Below are positions 59,232 to 64,000 of a stretch of 64,000 nucleotides of DNA, in pieces. Both the position numbers and the translations under genes were made by a program. Each line of letters opens with the position of its first letter. The first letter of the stretch is position 1. Source of the stretch: Saccharopolyspora indica (GTDB lineage Bacteria > Actinomycetota > Actinomycetes > Mycobacteriales > Pseudonocardiaceae); contig NZ_JAQGLB010000001.1 in assembly GCF_027853965.1 (NCBI RefSeq), positions 372,001-436,000 of the forward strand. Reading direction: 5' to 3'. The notes below the pieces were generated by a model. It did not search any database. It worked only from the letters and a program-made list of their open reading frames with translations, and was not told where the DNA came from.

Positions 59232-60380
59232 CTAGGACTTGCGCTGTGCGCTCAGCGTTGCGAGCAAGGCCGCGGCCGCGGCGAAGCCCGCGCTGATCCA
59301 CAACGCCAGGTATGCGTGGGCTGCCCCGCCCACCGCGAGCCCGGCCGCGGCCGGACCGGCGATGGCGCCCAGGTTGAACGCCGTGGTGGCCAGCGCACCG
59401 GCGATGCGCGGGGCCGATTCCGATGCCGAGGACACGATCGAGGCGATCACCGCCGAGCCCACCCCGAACGATCCGGCCCCGGTCACGAGCGCCAGCACGA
59501 GCACTCCGAGCAGGGTGTGCGCGGAGAGCGCGGCGAGCACCCACAGAGCGGTCACCACGACCGCGCCGCCGGTGACGATGCGCCGCGCGTACCGGTCGCT
59601 GCAGCGGCCCGCGATGGTCACGCCGAGGAACGAGCCGATGCCGAACAGCGCCAGCGCCGCCGGAACCCAGGCGCTCCCGGGTGCGGACACCGCCGTGGTG
59701 ATCGTGCCCAGGTAGGTGAACCCGGCGAAGGTCGCCGCGTTGACCAGGATCCCGATGCCGATCACGACGAGGAGACGTCGCTGCGCCAGCACTCGCCATT
59801 CGGTCCACACCGGAGCGCAACCCCCGCCGCGCCCGGCGAGCGCCGAGGTCGTCGGCCACAGCACGACCAGCGCCACCGCGCTGAGCGCGGCGATCGCCCA
59901 GAACGCCGACTGCCAGCCCCACAGCTGCCCGACGACCGTTCCCGCGGGCACTCCGGCGATGCAGGCGATCGTCACGCCGGAGAGGATCACGGAGGTGGCC
60001 CGGCCCACCAGCGGTGGGCGCACCAGCACCGGCAGGCTCGCCAGCACCACGGCCAGGAATCCCGCGTTGGCCACCGCCGCCACCAGCCGGGTTCCCAGCA
60101 GCACGGCGAAGTTCGCCGTCATCGCACCGACGACGTGGCACAGGGCGAACAGCGCGAGGAAGCCCATCAGCGCCACCCGGCGGGGGACGGCGCTGGCGGC
60201 CATCGCCATCGTCGGGGCGCCGAGCACCATGCCCACGGCGAACACCGACGTCAACAGCCCGGCCTCGCCGAGCGAAACACCGCTGTCCGCGGCGATGTCC
60301 GCCAGCATCCCGGACAGCATGAACTCCGACGTGCCCTGCGCGAACACCGCGGCAGCGAGCACGAAAACCACGAAAGGCAA
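59232..60380 (-). CDS. MFS exporter, Cmx/CmlR chloramphenicol-efflux family type
   Basis: 382 residues from TTG 60380, with GGGAG 9 nt upstream; family members begin at this position (L-P-F-V-V-F-V-L). Twelve membrane helices; A-V-F-A-Q-G-T-S-E-F-M-L-S-G-M in helix 1 is the mark of the Cmx/CmrA/CmlR and AraJ-like branch, and V-P-A-G-T-V-V-G-Q-L-W-G-W in helix 5 is the antiporter motif. Members export chloramphenicol or sugars/amino acid derivatives, so the substrate stays open. Its upstream region of 379 bp to the Crp-type gene holds no obvious regulator. Confidence 0.85.
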   Translation of the reverse strand: MPFVVFVLAAAVFAQGTSEFMLSGMLADIAADSGVSLGEAGLLTSVFAVGMVLGAPTMAMAASAVPRRVALMGFLALFALCHVVGAMTANFAVLLGTRLVAAVANAGFLAVVLASLPVLVRPPLVGRATSVILSGVTIACIAGVPAGTVVGQLWGWQSAFWAIAALSAVALVVLWPTTSALAGRGGGCAPVWTEWRVLAQRRLLVVIGIGILVNAATFAGFTYLGTITTAVSAPGSAWVPAALALFGIGSFLGVTIAGRCSDRYARRIVTGGAVVVTALWVLAALSAHTLLGVLVLALVTGAGSFGVGSAVIASIVSSASESAPRIAGALATTAFNLGAIAGPAAAGLAVGGAAHAYLALWISAGFAAAAALLATLSAQRKS

Positions 60381-60759
60381 CTGAACCTTCTCCCGAACTG
60401 CAGGCACACCCGCCGGGCACGGCGAACCGGCCGCGCGCGGGCGTGCGTGGAAGCGAAAAGACGATCCGCGGGCGAAGTCGAGCACCGGTGATCAACGCGA
60501 GAAGGCGTTGCACCGCGGCGTGCTGCTCCGCCGCTCAGCGCGAGTGCTGAGCGGCTACCGTCTGGACGCCTCGGGGGAGTTCACGCCGCAGACCATACAG
60601 CACCGGTCGCACCGGGTTTTCCGACTGGCCGACATCAGCGGCGGAGCGCGCGGGACTCCGCCGTTCAGCGGGACGCGGACGGCTATCGGACGGTTGTCCG
60701 GCGTTGTGCGGATGGGCATGCTGGCCGTACCGAGATCACGGCGCGACCCGGGGGTGGGC

Positions 60760-61443
60760 ATGGTCGACTCCCGGCGGGGCCCCTCCGACCGCGGGTTCTG
60801 GACGATGCTGGAACCGTCCGAGCGGGAGCTGGTGCGGCGGGCCGGTGCGGCGCGGCGGTTCGACCCCGGCGAATCCCTCTGCCGGCAGGGCGATTCGTCC
60901 CAGCACGTCTACGTGCTGCTGGGCGGCAGCCTCGAAGTCGTCTCGGACGTCAGCACGGGCTACGAGAGCGTGCTCGCGGTGCGCGGACCGGGAGACATCG
61001 TGGGCGAATTCGCCGCGGTGGACGGCAGGCCGCGCTCGGCGACCATGCGGGCGCTCGAACGCGTCGAGGCGATCGTCGTGCCCGCCGACCGGTTCGCCGC
61101 GCTGTGCCAGTCCAGGCCCGGGCTGGCGTGGGCGCTGCTGCTCGTGGTCGTCGACCGGCTGCGGGAGATCAGCCAGCAGCGCGCCGAGCACGGCGGCCGG
61201 CCGGTCGAGCAGCGGCTGGCCGCGCTGCTGATCGAGCTCGCCGGCCGCTACGGCGTGTCCGCGGGGGAATCCGTCACGATCGCGATCCCCATCACGCAGA
61301 AGAGCATGGCCGGTCTGATCTCGGCGTCCCGGGAATCGGTGGTGCGGGTGCTTGCGGAACTGCGGCGGCAGCGCCTGATCGCGACCGCCCGCCGCCGGGT
61401 GACGATCCTGCGCCTGGACGCCCTCGAACGCCTCGCCTCCTGA
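60760..61443 (+). CDS. Crp/Fnr family transcriptional regulator
   Basis: 227 residues from ATG 60760, chosen because family members have this length and GGGGGTGGG precedes it; earlier in-frame ATGs (60712, 60718) exist. The cyclic nucleotide-binding beta roll covers about 15-135 (F-D-P-G-E-S-L-C-R-Q-G-D, G-D-I-V-G-E-F-A-A-V-D-G-R-P-R-S-A-T; the G-E-x-A-x-x-D...R-S-A part corresponds to the cAMP phosphate loop of CRP). The helix-turn-helix is at about 180-215 (I-T-Q-K-S-M-A-G-L-I-S-A-S-R-E-S-V-V-R-V). No cysteine cluster, so not FNR. Target genes unknown. Confidence 0.88.
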   Translation: MVDSRRGPSDRGFWTMLEPSERELVRRAGAARRFDPGESLCRQGDSSQHVYVLLGGSLEVVSDVSTGYESVLAVRGPGDIVGEFAAVDGRPRSATMRALERVEAIVVPADRFAALCQSRPGLAWALLLVVVDRLREISQQRAEHGGRPVEQRLAALLIELAGRYGVSAGESVTIAIPITQKSMAGLISASRESVVRVLAELRRQRLIATARRRVTILRLDALERLAS

Positions 61444-61556
61444 GCGCGACGACGAGTCCGGCGCGGAAAAGCGCGAATGAGTCACGTGACGCACTGGGCG
61501 GCGCGCGGCTGCCGTACACCTCGTTCATCACCGTTGCTCGGAGGAGGTTGACGAAC

Positions 61557-61808
61557 ATGACGAGAACCCGTTCGCCGCGAGTCGACTCCCGAACGATCCC
61601 GGCCGCTGCGCTGCCGCAGCGCCGCCTTCGCTGGTGGGACCGGCCGATGCTGTTGTGCAGCGTCCTGTTCACCGCCGTCCAGGTGTGGGCGCTGGTCGTC
61701 CTGCTGGTGTCGGTCCAGCCCGATGGCGCGGTCCGGGTGGCCCTGGCCGCCGTGATGGCGGCTGCCATCACGGCAGTCATGTCGGCCTGGGGGAGGGCGC
61801 GCACGTAG
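61557..61808 (+). CDS. Small two-helix membrane protein
   Basis: 83 residues, ATG after a strong GGAGGAGG. A basic N-terminus (R-R-L-R-W-W-D-R-P) is followed by two membrane helices (M-L-L-C-S-V-L-F-T-A-V-Q-V-W-A-L-V-V-L and A-L-A-A-V-M-A-A-A-I-T-A-V). No family recognised. It could belong to the conflict system downstream (276 bp away) only by position. Confidence 0.6.
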   Translation: MTRTRSPRVDSRTIPAAALPQRRLRWWDRPMLLCSVLFTAVQVWALVVLLVSVQPDGAVRVALAAVMAAAITAVMSAWGRART

Positions 61809-61964
61809 CCGCGGATCCGAGGGGTGTTCAGCGGATACGGCGCCCAGAAGGGCGGGGAGCGGTGCGCGGGGCCGCGCCGCTCCCCGCCCGCACGTGCGCG
61901 GACGGCAGGACCGGTGCCGTCGCCAGGACGAAGATCGAACGGTCCTCCCGGCAGGTGCGCGTCG

Positions 61965-61975
61965 CGTACAGTACG
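61965..61975. repeat. Short palindrome upstream of the VMAP gene
   Basis: CGTAC-A-GTACG, about 110 bp before the VMAP start. The gap 61809-62084 has no other recognised element. Confidence 0.25.
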
Positions 61976-62084
61976 TCCGGGATACCGGGTGACAGCGGTG
62001 CGATGTCCCGGGGCAGGCCGCCGGTGACACCGGCGCGCCGCGGTGGGGCGGTGTGCGGGTATCGCGGTGCTGGGAGGGGGTCTC

Positions 62085-63845
62085 ATGCCGCTTTACTCCG
62101 AGGCGCTCTACCGGAGCGTCGTGCTGGTGGACGTCGCGCGCTTCACCGATGCGCGCCGGACCTTCCACGACCAGGTCGCGGTGCACCGGAGCCTCACCCA
62201 GCTGCTGGAGCAGGCCTTCGACGAGTCGGGCATCGAGTGGCGCACCTGCGACGTGGAGGACCGCGGCGACGGCAAGATAATCCTGGTGCCGCCCCACGTG
62301 CCGCAGGTGCGGCTGGCCGACCACCTCGGCAACCGGTTGCTCGCGGGGCTGCGCAGGCACAACGCGGTGCACTCCGATGCGGCGGCCATGCAGCTGCGGG
62401 TCGCGCTGCACGCCGGGCACGTCAAGGTCAGCTCCAACGGCAAGGTCAGCCCGGCGATCAACTTCGCGGCCCGCATCCTCGACGCGCCGGATGCGAAGAC
62501 CTGGTTGGCGCAGACGCGCAGCGCGCTCGCGCTGATCGCCTCGGAGGACTTCTTCCGGGACGTGATCCAGCACGAGGCCGCCGAACCCGAGATGTTCCAG
62601 CAGATCTCGGTGGCGGTGAAGGAGACCAGCACCGTCGCGTGGCTGCGGCTGCTGGGCGCGGAGGCCAAGGCCTTCGAACCGGCCGCGCCGCGCGACGTGC
62701 TGGAGCTGCTGCCTGCCGGTGAGCTGGAGAAGCTCCGCGACCCGCTGGCCGAGCTCGACGTCGCGCAGCTGCCGACGCTGCTGCGGCGGGCCGCCGGCCC
62801 GGCCGTCCAGCTCCCCGGGCGCGAGGCCAGCGCGTGGGACGTCCTGGAGTACCTGACCGATGTCAACGCGGGCGCGGACGGCTTCCCACCGGCGTTGGCG
62901 TTCGTGGAGCTGCTGGCGCGGCAGATCGGTGACCGCGCGGTGCGCGCCAAGCTGGAGGAGTGGAGCAGCGCGCAGGCCCGGCGGCTGCTGCTCGACGCCG
63001 AACTCGCGGATTTCCGCGCGGCGCACGCGGAACCGGTCGCGGTCGATTCCCGGCTGCACCTGGTCGTGGTCGTCCAGCACGACGGGATCGACCCGGACCG
63101 CTTCGTGATCTCGCACTGGCGGCAGGACGATCCGGCGGAGTGGCCGCCGGTGCGCGGGCGCAGCCGCACGGCCCGGTTCGACGAGATCGAGTGGCACGTG
63201 GACGCGCTGGTGATCGAGGCGGAGCGGGCGTGGCGCGGTCACGAGGGAGCGGTGGCGCTGGAAGTCGTGCTGCCGCGGGCGTTGCTGAACCTGCCCGTGC
63301 ACCTGTGGCACAAGGAGCACGACTCGGGCGTACCCCGCCCGCTGTGCCTGGACTACCCGATCGTGGTGCGCTCCTTGGAGCGGATGATGTCCGATCACTG
63401 GCACCGGGTGTGGAACCGGCGGTGGCGGACGATGAGCGAGGATCCGCGCAGCGCGGTGGTGCACTACGCCCGGCAGGCGGACCCGGACAGCCCGCACGCG
63501 GTGGAAGCCGTGCTGGAGGGGGAGGAGCGGTGCGCGGCCATCGTGCTGACGGCGGCCCCGTCGCGGGAACCGCGCCGCGGGGACGAGCTGATGTCGGCGC
63601 TGCGCTCCGGTTTGCCCGCGGTGTTCTGGCACCGCACCGACGCGGATCCGGGACGCGTGCGCGAGGTGGTGGAGTGGTTGGTCGACGAAGGCGGGCTGGG
63701 TGAGCTGCCGTCCCGCGCCCAGCGGATCCGGCGGGACGCGCACCGGGACTCCCCAACGCGATTCGACGTGAAGGTGGTGCAAGAGCTGGTGGTGATGTGG
63801 GATGATCCGAGCCGGTTGCTGAACCCCGATGAGCTCGCGGGCTGA
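62085..63845 (+). CDS. VMAP-type conflict-system protein with cyclase-like N-terminal domain
   Basis: 586 residues, ATG after GGGAGGGGG. Residues 5-165 resemble class III nucleotide cyclase/GGDEF-like domains (V-L-V-D-V-A-R-F-T-D metal region, D-R-G-D-G-K-I-I-L, V-A-L-H-A-G-H-V). Residues about 205-300 are a helical effector-associated-type segment. Residues about 310-586 match the vWA-MoxR-associated protein C-terminal (VMAP-C) domain: L-P-V-H-L-W-H-K, P-L-C-L-D-Y-P-I-V-V-R-S-L-E-R, W-N-R-R-W, G-L-P-A-V-F-W-H-R, and W-D-D-P-S-R-L-L at the end. The next gene is a MoxR ATPase. These three-part systems are predicted to work in immunity or programmed responses (vWA-MoxR-VMAP). The cyclase-type residues could be a sensor or signal maker; activity unproven. 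Confidence 0.82.
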   Translation: MPLYSEALYRSVVLVDVARFTDARRTFHDQVAVHRSLTQLLEQAFDESGIEWRTCDVEDRGDGKIILVPPHVPQVRLADHLGNRLLAGLRRHNAVHSDAAAMQLRVALHAGHVKVSSNGKVSPAINFAARILDAPDAKTWLAQTRSALALIASEDFFRDVIQHEAAEPEMFQQISVAVKETSTVAWLRLLGAEAKAFEPAAPRDVLELLPAGELEKLRDPLAELDVAQLPTLLRRAAGPAVQLPGREASAWDVLEYLTDVNAGADGFPPALAFVELLARQIGDRAVRAKLEEWSSAQARRLLLDAELADFRAAHAEPVAVDSRLHLVVVVQHDGIDPDRFVISHWRQDDPAEWPPVRGRSRTARFDEIEWHVDALVIEAERAWRGHEGAVALEVVLPRALLNLPVHLWHKEHDSGVPRPLCLDYPIVVRSLERMMSDHWHRVWNRRWRTMSEDPRSAVVHYARQADPDSPHAVEAVLEGEERCAAIVLTAAPSREPRRGDELMSALRSGLPAVFWHRTDADPGRVREVVEWLVDEGGLGELPSRAQRIRRDAHRDSPTRFDVKVVQELVVMWDDPSRLLNPDELAG

Positions 63846-63865
63846 AGCCGGGAGGTACACCGCGA

Positions 63866-64000
63866 ATGAGCATCGACGAGCGTTCCGGTGATGCGGAACG
63901 AGGGCGGTCGGCGGGGTTCGGCACGCCGGACTGGTGGATCTACCGCGGCACCGGCAGGCCGTTGCGCGATGTCCGGTTGACCGATCTGCTGCCCGCACCG
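63866..64000 (+). CDS. MoxR-type AAA ATPase of the VMAP system, N-terminal part
   Basis: The first 45 codons; the gene continues beyond the right edge. ATG follows GGGAGG, 20 bp after the VMAP stop, so co-transcription is near certain. The segment D-W-W-I-Y-R-G-T-G-R-P-L followed by L-L-P-A-P is the characteristic opening of MoxR ATPases in vWA-MoxR-VMAP systems, ahead of their P-loop. Identification is by this short stretch and by its neighbour. Confidence 0.62.
   Translation, partial: MSIDERSGDAERGRSAGFGTPDWWIYRGTGRPLRDVRLTDLLPAP

Noticed and set aside
59232..60380. Chloramphenicol resistance exporter
   Set aside because: Family motif is right, but related MFS proteins carry other compounds; kept only as a family name.

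Overview
The window is about 72% GC DNA from a high-GC actinomycete. FurA-, HxlR- and ECF-type regulators, GTG/TTG starts, several apparently leaderless genes, a Methyltransf_19-type methyltransferase and a one-polypeptide acyl-CoA carboxylase all fit the family Pseudonocardiaceae, with a Saccharopolyspora-like organism most likely. That placement is inferred from gene content, not from a marker gene. No rRNA, tRNA, CRISPR array, transposase or integrase was found.

Left part (1-23.5 kb): mostly oxidoreductase, stress and housekeeping functions. A molybdenum block holds the start of one FdhF/YdeP-type oxidoreductase at the left edge, moeA, and a second complete FdhF-type enzyme. GreA-like and DUF488 genes follow, then a FUSC permease divergent from a LysR regulator. 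A near-identical 19-bp LysR-type palindrome lies both beside the LysR gene and upstream of the left-edge FdhF gene. Next is a DyP peroxidase-encapsulin nanocompartment operon whose peroxidase ends in a cargo-loading peptide. An electrophile-response block follows: OYE-Rrf2-MFS-OYE-HxlR, with clear operators. After a phosphotransferase come a 1831-residue biotin-dependent carboxylase and a methyltransferase.

Centre (23.5-42 kb): antibiotic-type functions. An ABC-F ATPase has a promoter and a leader peptide upstream. A P450 broken by a one-base frameshift and a DUF4188 gene precede a 3072-residue iterative PKS-NRPS (KS-AT-DH-KR-ACP-C-A-PCP-TE), two phytoene-desaturase-like flavoenzymes and a second P450. 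This architecture, with an ornithine-like adenylation code (D-V-G-E-L-V-S-I-D-K), is that of a polycyclic tetramate macrolactam (PTM) cluster. A C-terminal remnant of a copper-type P-ATPase borders it on the right.

Right part (42-64 kb): FurA-like regulator, MDR oxidoreductase, a three-module CbbX-type AAA ATPase, an L,D-transpeptidase lipoprotein, a GntR regulator, a TauE permease, an NCS2 purine/pyrimidine permease with a structured leader, and an ECF sigma factor carrying its own zinc-finger, membrane and extracytoplasmic parts. A TetR-controlled acyl-CoA ligase/acyl-CoA dehydrogenase/MFS operon, a PPOX flavoprotein with a DtxR/IdeR-like half box, a CmlR-type MFS exporter and a Crp/Fnr regulator follow. 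The right edge enters a VMAP-MoxR(-vWA) conflict system: a cyclase-like/VMAP-C protein followed by the first 45 codons of a MoxR-type AAA ATPase.
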